The translations under genes were made by a program, and so were the position numbers. 64,000 nucleotides of DNA. Source: an uncultured Thalassotalea sp. GTDB taxonomy: Bacteria > Pseudomonadota > Gammaproteobacteria > Enterobacterales > Alteromonadaceae. The notes beneath the pieces were generated by a model, which made no database searches, was not told the origin of the DNA, and saw only the letters and a program-made list of their open reading frames with translations. The stretch is from positions 868,001 through 932,000 of the forward strand of contig CANLNK010000001.1 of the NCBI GenBank assembly GCA_947492575.1, in the 5' to 3' direction. Positions 56,494 through 64,000 of the stretch are shown here, piece after piece. How positions within the stretch are numbered: position 1 is the first letter of the stretch; every line of letters starts with the position of its first letter.

Positions 56494-57141
56494 ATGGCAA
56501 CTGAACCTAAAAAAGCCGCTGTAAAAACTAAAAAGCCTAAAAAAGAATTACCACCATTTGAATACCCTGTTGCTTACTGTATCGCAGGCGTTGATGAAGT
56601 TGGCCGTGGCCCACTTGTTGGTGATGTGGTTACTGCGGCGGTTATTTTAGATATGGATAATCCCATTGAAGGCTTGATGGACTCTAAAAAGCTGTCTGAG
56701 AAGAAGCGAGAAATTCTCGCGCAAGAGATTAAAGAAAAAGCCGTTGCTTGGGCCATTGGTCGTGCAACACCTGAAGAAATCGATACCATCAATATTCTGC
56801 ACGCAACGATGTTGGCAATGCAGCGAGCGGTTGCTGGCTTAAATGTAACCCCTGACTATGTCTTAATTGATGGCAACCGTTGCCCTGAACTTGGTATTCC
56901 ATCTCAGGCTGTGGTGAAAGGGGATGCGCGTGTTGCTGAGATTAGTGCTGCCTCTATTCTTGCAAAGGTTGAGCGTGATAACGACATGATAGCCCTCGAT
57001 GCCATGCACCCGGAGTTTGGTTTTGCGGCACACAAAGGTTATCCCACGAAGGCGCATTTTGAAAAAATAGCTGAATTAGGGGTGTTAGACTGTTATCGTA
57101 AAAGCTTTAAACCGGTTGCCGCTATTGTTAATAAACCTTAA
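56494..57141 (+). CDS. rnhB: Ribonuclease HII
   Basis: A 215-residue RNase removing RNA (including single ribonucleotides) from RNA-DNA hybrids. Motifs: [15 protein letters not shown] (DEVGRG with the metal ligands), [18 protein letters not shown] and [13 protein letters not shown]. The N-terminal 25 residues are a lysine-rich extension ([15 protein letters not shown]) not in E. coli RnhB and may aid nucleic-acid binding. Between lpxB and dnaE as in E. coli. Confidence 0.96.
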   Translation: MATEPKKAAVKTKKPKKELPPFEYPVAYCIAGVDEVGRGPLVGDVVTAAVILDMDNPIEGLMDSKKLSEKKREILAQEIKEKAVAWAIGRATPEEIDTINILHATMLAMQRAVAGLNVTPDYVLIDGNRCPELGIPSQAVVKGDARVAEISAASILAKVERDNDMIALDAMHPEFGFAAHKGYPTKAHFEKIAELGVLDCYRKSFKPVAAIVNKP

Positions 57142-57200
57142 CGAAAATAGCCAAAATATTATTGGTAACCTATTGAATTATAGATAATAAGTGATTATTA

Positions 57201-60200
57201 ATGTCTGAGCCCCAAGTTGTAGCAGAGCCTCAATTTATTCATCTTCGTGTCCATAGCGACTTTTCTATGTGTGATGGTTTGAGCAAAGTTAAGCCTATTA
57301 TCGGAAAAGCGGCTGATTTTGGCATGCCTGCTATTGCATTAACCGATCAAACTAACCTTTGTGGCTTGGTAAAGTATTATCATGCCTGTCATGGTGCTGG
57401 CATTAAGCCCATCATTGGTTGTGATTTTTGGGCGCAAAGCGATGAGCTAGAAGATGAACAATTTAGGCTCGTAGTAATAGCGTCAGATAATACGGGCTAT
57501 AAAAACTTAACTGAACTTATTTCAAAAGCGTATTTACGCGGCCATGTTAAAGGCAAGGCGATCCTCGATAGAGATTGGCTTATTGAACATGCTGAAGGCT
57601 TAATTATTCTTTCAGGTGGCAGGGAAGGTGATGTAGGGAAAGCGTTGCTTAAAGGCAACAATGAACTTGCCACGCAAATGATCCAGTTCTACCAGCAGTA
57701 CTTTCCCGATAGGTACTACTTAGAGCTTATCCGAACTGGCCGAGAGGATGAGGAAAACTACCTGCATCTAGCCATCGATGCCGCCGCACATTTTGGCTTG
57801 CCTGTTGTTGCAACCAATGAAGTTGTGTTCTTAACTCCTGAAGATTTCGAACCTCATGAAATACGTGTTTGTATTCATGACGGTTACACTCTTGACGATA
57901 AGCGTCGCCCTAAACGCTATTCCAATCAGCAATATTTACGCAGTGAAGCGGAAATGCTTGAGCTGTTCTCTGATATTCCAGAGGCACTTGCCAACACAGT
58001 AGAAATAGCAAAACGTTGTAACGTAACGGTGACGTTAGGTGAATATGTTTTACCAGACTTCCCGACCGAAGGTTTACCCATCGAAGACTATTTGGTTAAG
58101 GTCTCTGAAGAAGGTTTGCAAGAGCGCCTGGAGTTCTTATTTGATAAAGATGCGCCAGATTTTGAAGAAAAGCGTAAACCTTATGATGAACGCTTGAAAA
58201 TTGAGCTCGATGTAATCAATAGCATGGGATTCCCCGGTTACTTCTTGATCGTAATGGAATTCATTCAGTGGAGTAAAGATAACAATATCCCAGTGGGTCC
58301 TGGGCGTGGCTCTGGCGCGGGATCGTTGGTAGCGTATGCGCAAAAAATTACCGACCTTGACCCATTAGAATACGATTTACTATTCGAACGTTTCTTGAAC
58401 CCTGAACGTGTATCAATGCCTGACTTTGACGTCGACTTTTGTATGGATAGACGTGACGAGGTAATCGATCACACCGCTGAGCTTTATGGGCGAGATGCGG
58501 TATCTCAGATTATTACCTTCGGAACCATGGCGGCAAAAGCGGTAATTCGCGATGTAGGTCGTGTTTTAGGTCACCCGTACGGCTTTGTTGATCGAATTTC
58601 TAAGCTCATTCCAGGCGATCCGGGGATGACGCTAACCAAAGCATTTGATGTTGAACCCAAACTGCCAGAGCTGTACGCACAAGACACCGAAGTAAAAGAC
58701 CTTATTGATATGTGTCGTATCTTAGAAGGTACGACTCGTAACGCCGGTAAACATGCCGGTGGTGTTGTTATTTCACCGACAACGATTACTGACTTTGCAC
58801 CCCTTTACTGTGATGAAGAAGGTAAAAACCCGGTTACTCAGTTTGATAAGAATGACGTTGAGGACGCTGGTCTAGTTAAGTTCGATTTCTTAGGTCTACG
58901 TACACTGACAATCTTGCAGTGGGCGATTGAGATGGCGGATGAGAAACTGCTCAAAGAAGGCAAAGAACCGATTGATATTGCCGCTATTCCACTTGACGAC
59001 AAAGCGTCATTCAATGTTCTGCTAGCATCCCAAACCACCGCTGTATTCCAGCTGGAATCCTCAGGGATGAAAGCGCTAATTGAAAAACTTAAGCCTGACT
59101 GTTTTGAAGATATTATCGCACTGGTAGCACTATTCCGACCAGGTCCACTCGATTCTGGCATGGTTGATAACTTTATCGAACGTAAGCACGGTCGTGAGGA
59201 AGTTTCTTATCCAGATGCTACTTGGCAACATGAATCTTTAATACCAGTGCTCGAACCGACTTACGGCATCATTCTCTACCAAGAGCAGGTAATGCAGATT
59301 GCTCAGGTGCTTGCGGGGTACAGTCTTGGTGGCGCCGACATGTTGCGTCGTGCGATGGGTAAGAAAAAGCCAGAAGAAATGGCAAAACAGCGTTCAACCT
59401 TTGAAGAAGGGGCGATAAATAACGGTGTTGATGGCGAACTCGCCATGAAAATTTTCGACTTGGTAGAAAAGTTCGCGGGTTACGGTTTTAACAAGTCTCA
59501 CTCAGCAGCGTACGCACTTGTATCTTATCAAACCCTATGGATGAAGGCGCACCACCCTCAGCCGTTTATGGCGGCAGTAATGTCTGCCGATATGGATAAC
59601 ACTGAGAAAATTGTTACCCTTGTTGATGAGTGCAACAACATGGGACTGACCTTGCTACCGCCTGATGTTAATTCAGGTCAGTACAAGTTTACCGTTAATG
59701 AAAACGATGAAATTGTTTACGGTATTGGTGCCGTTAAAGGCGTCGGTGAAGGTCCGATTGAAGCCATTATTTCCGCTCGTGAAGAAGGTGGTCCGTTTGC
59801 TGATCTATTTGATTTCTGTGCACGTGTTGATATCAAAAAAACCAACAAACGTGTACTTGAGCGTTTGATCAAGTCAGGTGCTATGGATGGTTTGGGCCCT
59901 CGAACAGAAAATGGTGGCCCGCACCGAGCGGCGTTATTTGAAACCTTGCCAGAAGCGATTAAGGCTGCTGAGCAGCATCACAAAGCTCAGTCGTTGGGGC
60001 AAGACGATTTGTTCGGTTTGATTAACGAAGAGCCGGACGATACGCGCCAATCGTTTAAAGTGGTTCCCGAATGGCCAGAGCCGCAATGGCTAGAGGGCGA
60101 AAAAGAAACGCTTGGCCTTTATTTAACCGGTCACCCGATCAATCGCTATTTGCCTGAAATAAAACACTATGCAACGAGCCGTTTAGTTGCTGTTCAGCCA

Positions 60201-60722
60201 ACAGGCAAAGAAAAGTCAGCAACCGTCGTAGGCCTTGTTATAGGTGTTCGCGTGCTCACTAATAAACGCGGAAAACGCTGGGCGCTGGTAACATTAGATG
60301 ACAAAAGTGCACGTATGGATATCCGTTTATTCCCCGATGATTACGAAACCTTCCAAGATTTGCTGGAAAATGACGCAATTTTAGTGTGTAGTGGACAGGT
60401 CAGCTTTGATGATTATTCGGGTGGATATACAATGACGGCCCGAGATATAGTGACCATCGCGGATGCCAGAGAAAATCATTTGAAATCTCTGGACATAAAC
60501 GTGGACACTGCGCACATTGGCGCAGACTTTATCAACAAATTTACGCAAGTATTGTCACCGTTTAAAGATGGTACTTGCCCAGTACGTGTCTTTTATAAGC
60601 GACCAGAAGCTGAGGCGATGCTCGAGCTAGGCGTTCAATGGCGGGTAACACCGGCAGATACACTATTACACGAACTAAAAGTTATGTTAGGCGAGGCGAA
60701 CCTCGCGCTACAATTTAAATAA
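57201..60722 (+). CDS. dnaE: DNA polymerase III subunit alpha
   Basis: An 1173-residue replicative polymerase. The N-terminal PHP domain begins [19 protein letters not shown]. The catalytic carboxylates are Asp408 and Asp410 (PDFDVDF) and Asp562 (KFDFLGLRT). [35 protein letters not shown], an OB-fold (about 990-1080) and the C-terminal domain follow. Length is close to E. coli (1160). It follows rnhB by 59 bases and precedes accA, the standard order. Confidence 0.98.
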   Translation: MSEPQVVAEPQFIHLRVHSDFSMCDGLSKVKPIIGKAADFGMPAIALTDQTNLCGLVKYYHACHGAGIKPIIGCDFWAQSDELEDEQFRLVVIASDNTGYKNLTELISKAYLRGHVKGKAILDRDWLIEHAEGLIILSGGREGDVGKALLKGNNELATQMIQFYQQYFPDRYYLELIRTGREDEENYLHLAIDAAAHFGLPVVATNEVVFLTPEDFEPHEIRVCIHDGYTLDDKRRPKRYSNQQYLRSEAEMLELFSDIPEALANTVEIAKRCNVTVTLGEYVLPDFPTEGLPIEDYLVKVSEEGLQERLEFLFDKDAPDFEEKRKPYDERLKIELDVINSMGFPGYFLIVMEFIQWSKDNNIPVGPGRGSGAGSLVAYAQKITDLDPLEYDLLFERFLNPERVSMPDFDVDFCMDRRDEVIDHTAELYGRDAVSQIITFGTMAAKAVIRDVGRVLGHPYGFVDRISKLIPGDPGMTLTKAFDVEPKLPELYAQDTEVKDLIDMCRILEGTTRNAGKHAGGVVISPTTITDFAPLYCDEEGKNPVTQFDKNDVEDAGLVKFDFLGLRTLTILQWAIEMADEKLLKEGKEPIDIAAIPLDDKASFNVLLASQTTAVFQLESSGMKALIEKLKPDCFEDIIALVALFRPGPLDSGMVDNFIERKHGREEVSYPDATWQHESLIPVLEPTYGIILYQEQVMQIAQVLAGYSLGGADMLRRAMGKKKPEEMAKQRSTFEEGAINNGVDGELAMKIFDLVEKFAGYGFNKSHSAAYALVSYQTLWMKAHHPQPFMAAVMSADMDNTEKIVTLVDECNNMGLTLLPPDVNSGQYKFTVNENDEIVYGIGAVKGVGEGPIEAIISAREEGGPFADLFDFCARVDIKKTNKRVLERLIKSGAMDGLGPRTENGGPHRAALFETLPEAIKAAEQHHKAQSLGQDDLFGLINEEPDDTRQSFKVVPEWPEPQWLEGEKETLGLYLTGHPINRYLPEIKHYATSRLVAVQPTGKEKSATVVGLVIGVRVLTNKRGKRWALVTLDDKSARMDIRLFPDDYETFQDLLENDAILVCSGQVSFDDYSGGYTMTARDIVTIADARENHLKSLDINVDTAHIGADFINKFTQVLSPFKDGTCPVRVFYKRPEAEAMLELGVQWRVTPADTLLHELKVMLGEANLALQFK

Positions 60723-60773
60723 CAAGAATTAGCGTTATCGCTAGTTATCGACAGGTTAGGTAGACAAATAAGT

Positions 60774-61730
60774 ATGTCATTAAATTTTTTAGACTTTGAG
60801 CAACCGATTGCAGAGCTTGAAGCGAAAATCGAAGAGTTACAGCTAGTTAATAACGGCCAAGAATTAAACTTAGATATTGAAGAGCAAATTACCCAGCTTC
60901 GTGATAAAAACGACGAGCTCACAAAGAAAATCTATGCCGATCTAGACCCTTGGCAAACAGCTCGTGTGGCGCGTCACCCTCAACGCCCTTATACCTTAGA
61001 TTACCTTGATCGTATTTTTGACGAGTTTGACGAACTTGCTGGTGACCGTGCTTATGCCGACGACAAAGCAATTGTTGGTGGTACAGCTCGTTTAGATGGC
61101 AAACCTGTGATGGTTATTGGTCATCAAAAAGGCCGTTCAACATCAGAGAAGGTAAAGCGTAACTTCGGTATGCCGCGTCCAGAGGGCTACCGTAAGGCAT
61201 TGCGTTTAATGGAAATGGCTGAACGTTTTAAAATGCCAATCATTACTTTCATTGACACGCCAGGTGCTTACCCAGGTGTTGGCGCAGAAGAACGTGGTCA
61301 AAGTGAAGCTATTGCACGTAACTTAAAAGTAATGTCACGCCTTACGGTTCCAATCGTTTGTACGGTAATTGGTGAAGGCGGTTCTGGTGGTGCATTAGCT
61401 ATTGGTGTGGGTGACAAAGTTAATATGCTTCAATACTCTACTTATTCTGTAATTTCGCCAGAAGGCTGTGCTTCAATCCTTTGGAAAACTGCTGAAAAAG
61501 CATCAACTGCAGCAGAAGCGATGGGTATTACTGCTAACCGCATTAAAGAACTAGAACTTATTGATAGGGTAATTGATGAGCCTCTAGGCGGTGCACATCG
61601 AGATATCGATGAAATGTCATCGTATTTAAAGCAAGCAATCAAAGCGGATCTTGATGGCCTATCTGGCTTGTCACAAGAGGAACTGATTGAAAAACGCTAT
61701 GAGCGATTGATGTCATTCGGTTACTGCTAA
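60774..61730 (+). CDS. accA: Acetyl-CoA carboxylase carboxyltransferase subunit alpha
   Basis: A 318-residue subunit of the carboxyltransferase that makes malonyl-CoA, committing step of fatty-acid synthesis. N-terminal coiled-coil ([20 protein letters not shown]) and a crotonase-type core with [20 protein letters not shown] and [20 protein letters not shown]. Length equals E. coli (319). Ends in a clear terminator. Confidence 0.97.
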   Translation: MSLNFLDFEQPIAELEAKIEELQLVNNGQELNLDIEEQITQLRDKNDELTKKIYADLDPWQTARVARHPQRPYTLDYLDRIFDEFDELAGDRAYADDKAIVGGTARLDGKPVMVIGHQKGRSTSEKVKRNFGMPRPEGYRKALRLMEMAERFKMPIITFIDTPGAYPGVGAEERGQSEAIARNLKVMSRLTVPIVCTVIGEGGSGGALAIGVGDKVNMLQYSTYSVISPEGCASILWKTAEKASTAAEAMGITANRIKELELIDRVIDEPLGGAHRDIDEMSSYLKQAIKADLDGLSGLSQEELIEKRYERLMSFGYC

Positions 61731-61746
61731 GGTAAACTACATAAAC

Positions 61747-61776
61747 GAAAAAGAGCGGCTGTATGGCCGCTTTTTT
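61747..61776 (+). terminator. Intrinsic terminator after accA
   Basis: A-rich, AGCGGC (61754-61759), loop TGTATG, GCCGCT (61766-61771), T-run. Confidence 0.88.
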
Positions 61777-61807
61777 AATGAGAGATTTTAATTAAGACTT
61801 AGCATCT

Positions 61808-63181
61808 ATGAAACAAGCGATTAGCCAACTTACGACATTATGTCGAGACTATCCCGAACACCCGCTCGTCATAGCGTTTAGTGGCGGTGTAGACTCGCAG
61901 GTATTATTACATCTTGCTAGTGAGTGCCTTAGTACCAGTATTCCTAAGTTGCTTGCTAATCGTGATATCGTGCTTTGCCATATTCACCATGGATTAAGTC
62001 CTGATGCCGATGAGTGGCTTTCCTTTGCTAAGCAGCAGAGCGAAGCAAAAGGTATTGGTTTTCGTGGTATCAAGGTGTCGCTCGATTTGTCATCTGGAGA
62101 GAGCATTGAAGCATTAGCAAGAGAAGCGCGTTACCAGGCGCTCGCCAGTGTATTTCAAACGCCAGCAATAATTCTTACAGGCCATCACCTTAATGATCAA
62201 GCAGAAACATTCTTATTAGCACTTAAGCGTGGCGCAGGCGTCAAAGGCTTGTCTGCAATGACAGCCATTAGCTCGTTGAAACAGCACCTGCTCTGTCGCC
62301 CGCTTTTGCATGTTACACGTGCAGATATTGAAGCCTACGCTAATAAGCACAAACTAGAGTGGGTTACCGACAGTTCCAATGCTGATAGTAAGTTCGACAG
62401 AAACTTTATTCGAAATCAAGTGTTGCCAATAGTCACAGAAAGATGGCCCTCATTTATTCAAACAACTGCTCGCAGTGCAGCGCTGTGCCGTGAAAACCAG
62501 CTGCTAGTTGATGAGCTTGCAGAGCAAGATTTGGGCACAGTGACATCAGATTCTGGGGCACTTGACCTCTCTACGTTGTCGGCGTTTAGCCAAGCGAGGT
62601 TTAACAATGTCATTCGCTTTTCTCTTGCACAAAATAACGCTGAAATGCCTTCACAAGCGCAGTTAAAAGAGCTCTTTAATCAGTTAGCCAGCGAGGGAGA
62701 TAAAGTTCCAGCAGTTAAACTAGGTGATGTTTGGGCACGTCGTTTTAAACATGAGTTATTTTTTACGCCTGACTATCAAGATGTCAGTGACTTCAGTGCA
62801 GAAGTAATCTTTGATGACCTTGGAAGCTCGATCGTAAAGTTACCTGATGGGCTCGGACAGCTAGTATTTACATTGCTTGATTCTTCTTCAAATGCTGATA
62901 AGGACGCAGTTGTTTTCTCCGCACCTTTATCGTCAGAAAATAAACTCAGTATTAGGTTTGCACACCAAAATCCAAAGATTTCCCCTGACTATCGCGATCG
63001 CTCTAGACCACTGAAAAAAGTGCTGCAAGAGCTCAACATTCCCACCTGGGAACGCACTCGCTTGCCTTTTGTTTATTGGCGTGAAGAGCTAGTAACAGTG
63101 CCAAGTAAATTTGTCTGTAAACCCTACTTAGCAAGCAAACACTCACATAAGGTGCAAGTGCACTGGCGGTTAGCTGAATAA
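61808..63181 (+). CDS. tilS: tRNA(Ile)-lysidine synthase
   Basis: A 457-residue ATP-dependent enzyme converting C34 of tRNA(Ile2) to lysidine, so that it reads AUA. The PP-loop is SGGVDS (25-30), followed by CHIHHGLSPDADEW and GHHLNDQAETFLL. The C-terminal TilS domains end with DRSRPLKKVLQELNIPTWER and TRLPFVYWREELVTVPS. Length is close to E. coli (432). It follows accA after the terminator, as a separate unit. Confidence 0.95.
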   Translation: MKQAISQLTTLCRDYPEHPLVIAFSGGVDSQVLLHLASECLSTSIPKLLANRDIVLCHIHHGLSPDADEWLSFAKQQSEAKGIGFRGIKVSLDLSSGESIEALAREARYQALASVFQTPAIILTGHHLNDQAETFLLALKRGAGVKGLSAMTAISSLKQHLLCRPLLHVTRADIEAYANKHKLEWVTDSSNADSKFDRNFIRNQVLPIVTERWPSFIQTTARSAALCRENQLLVDELAEQDLGTVTSDSGALDLSTLSAFSQARFNNVIRFSLAQNNAEMPSQAQLKELFNQLASEGDKVPAVKLGDVWARRFKHELFFTPDYQDVSDFSAEVIFDDLGSSIVKLPDGLGQLVFTLLDSSSNADKDAVVFSAPLSSENKLSIRFAHQNPKISPDYRDRSRPLKKVLQELNIPTWERTRLPFVYWREELVTVPSKFVCKPYLASKHSHKVQVHWRLAE

Positions 63182-63252
63182 TCGCGTTAGAATACGGCGA
63201 GTAATAAAACACCTATATCAATAATAACAATTATTAGATTCTTGGAGCATTC

Positions 63253-64000
63253 ATGAACCTTGTCCTTAAACTTATCGCCGGTATTGTTGCTGGTATGCTG
63301 ATTGGTCTTTATGGCCCAGACGTCATCGTCCAATCGTTATTTACAGTTCAAACCTTGATTGGTCAGCTGATTAAATTCACGATCCCACTGATTATTCTTT
63401 TCTACATTGCCAGTGGCATTGCTTCATTACCACAAGGCTCAGGCTCGTTGTTAGGAAAAACCGTTGGTTTAGCTTATGGCTCAACCATTATTGCCGGTAT
63501 GTTAGCGTTTCTTGTCGCTAGTAGTGTTCTGCCTAGCTTGGTTTCTGGTAATGCGTTAGAAACCGTAAAAGAAGGTGAAAAACTTAAAGGCTTTATTGAA
63601 CTAAGTATTCCACCAATGTTTGAAGTGATGACCGCATTAGCATTGGCGTTTATTTTAGGTATTGGCATTAGCGCGATTAACGCAACAAGCTTACGCAAAG
63701 GTGTTAACGAAGCACGTGACATCGTTGAAGTATTGTTGAGTAAAGTCATTATCCCTGCGCTACCATTTTACATTGCAGGTGTATTCGCAGAGATGACAGT
63801 AGACGGTACGGTATTCTCGACTCTGAAGACATTTGGTGTGGTACTGGTATTGGCAATTGTGATGCACTGGGTTTGGATTACAGTGCTTTATGTCGGCAGT
63901 GCAATCGCTATGGGGCGCTCACCTTTTGAATTACTTAAAAACATGCTTCCAGCATACTTCACGGCGTTAGGTACTATGTCGAGTGCCGCAACAATTCCTG
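63253..64000 (+). CDS. Dicarboxylate/amino acid:cation symporter (SLC1/DAACS family), 3' end cut
   Basis: The first 249 codons of a membrane transporter; it runs past the window end. The ATG at 63253 has TTGGAG six bases upstream. Hydrophobic helices cover most of it (LVLKLIAGIVAGMLIGLYG, LIKFTIPLIILFYIASGIAS, and so on). The end reads LGTMSSAATIP, the serine-rich substrate-loop motif of glutamate/aspartate/dicarboxylate symporters. Exact substrate cannot be told. Confidence 0.85.
   Translation, partial: MNLVLKLIAGIVAGMLIGLYGPDVIVQSLFTVQTLIGQLIKFTIPLIILFYIASGIASLPQGSGSLLGKTVGLAYGSTIIAGMLAFLVASSVLPSLVSGNALETVKEGEKLKGFIELSIPPMFEVMTALALAFILGIGISAINATSLRKGVNEARDIVEVLLSKVIIPALPFYIAGVFAEMTVDGTVFSTLKTFGVVLVLAIVMHWVWITVLYVGSAIAMGRSPFELLKNMLPAYFTALGTMSSAATIP

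Noticed and set aside
1-64000. CRISPR arrays, tRNA/rRNA genes, insertion sequences, prophage genes
   Set aside because: No regularly spaced repeats, cloverleaf signatures, transposase or phage proteins were seen in reading.

Overview
The window is a low-to-moderate GC chromosomal segment from a marine gammaproteobacterium. It is most likely from Alteromonadales, in the Colwellia/Thalassotalea neighbourhood. This rests on the gene content (gcvA-ygdD-rlmM, xni/ppnN, syd/queF, a DUF3549-DUF3301 pair divergent from yqcC-truC, two DUF3192 proteins, a DUF4785 protein, a short NAD-type isocitrate dehydrogenase) and on protein similarity recalled from memory; no database search was run. I see no tRNA, rRNA, CRISPR array, IS element, prophage or plasmid feature. 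Coding density is high and nearly all genes are intact.

Layout. 1-3.9 kb: the end of one large protein and a complete secreted Asp-box (BNR/VPS10-like) beta-propeller protein, possibly paralogues. 4.5-7.5 kb: a coupled gcvA-hydrolase-ygdD-rlmM operon. 7.5-20.7 kb: mixed housekeeping and signalling genes (stand-alone PAS protein, NAD-isocitrate dehydrogenase, xni, ppnN, a GGEEF diguanylate cyclase, an M61 peptidase, queF divergent from syd, small DUF proteins). 20.7-27.1 kb: a LysR regulator divergent from rimK, then an M14-type metalloenzyme, a RimB-like retropepsin, MscS and a CorA/ZntB-like transporter, probably one operon. 27.25-27.77 kb: a non-coding locus with about 21 GGA motifs, many in hairpin loops, ending in a strong intrinsic terminator and preceded by an 18-bp GacA/UvrY-like palindrome. 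This is a CsrB/RsmB-family RNA that would sequester CsrA. 27.9-33 kb: orphan binding protein, unknown membrane protein, DUF3301/DUF3549, yqcC-truC, a lipoprotein.

33.2-64 kb is the classic growth block: dapD, glnD and map on the minus strand, then rpsB-tsf, pyrH-frr-uppS-cdsA-dxr-rseP-bamA-skp-lpxD-fabZ-lpxA-lpxB-rnhB-dnaE-accA-tilS on the plus strand, ending in a truncated SLC1-type symporter. These genes link translation, isoprenoid and phospholipid synthesis, lipid A, outer-membrane assembly, replication and fatty-acid initiation. The block is interrupted between tsf and pyrH by three opposite-strand genes for exported proteins: a DUF4785 protein, a serine hydrolase and a family-3 binding protein.

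The observations most worth a second look are the CsrB-like RNA with its upstream palindrome, the rimK/M14/retropepsin cluster (a possible writer and erasers of glutamate tails), and the exported-protein insertion between tsf and pyrH.
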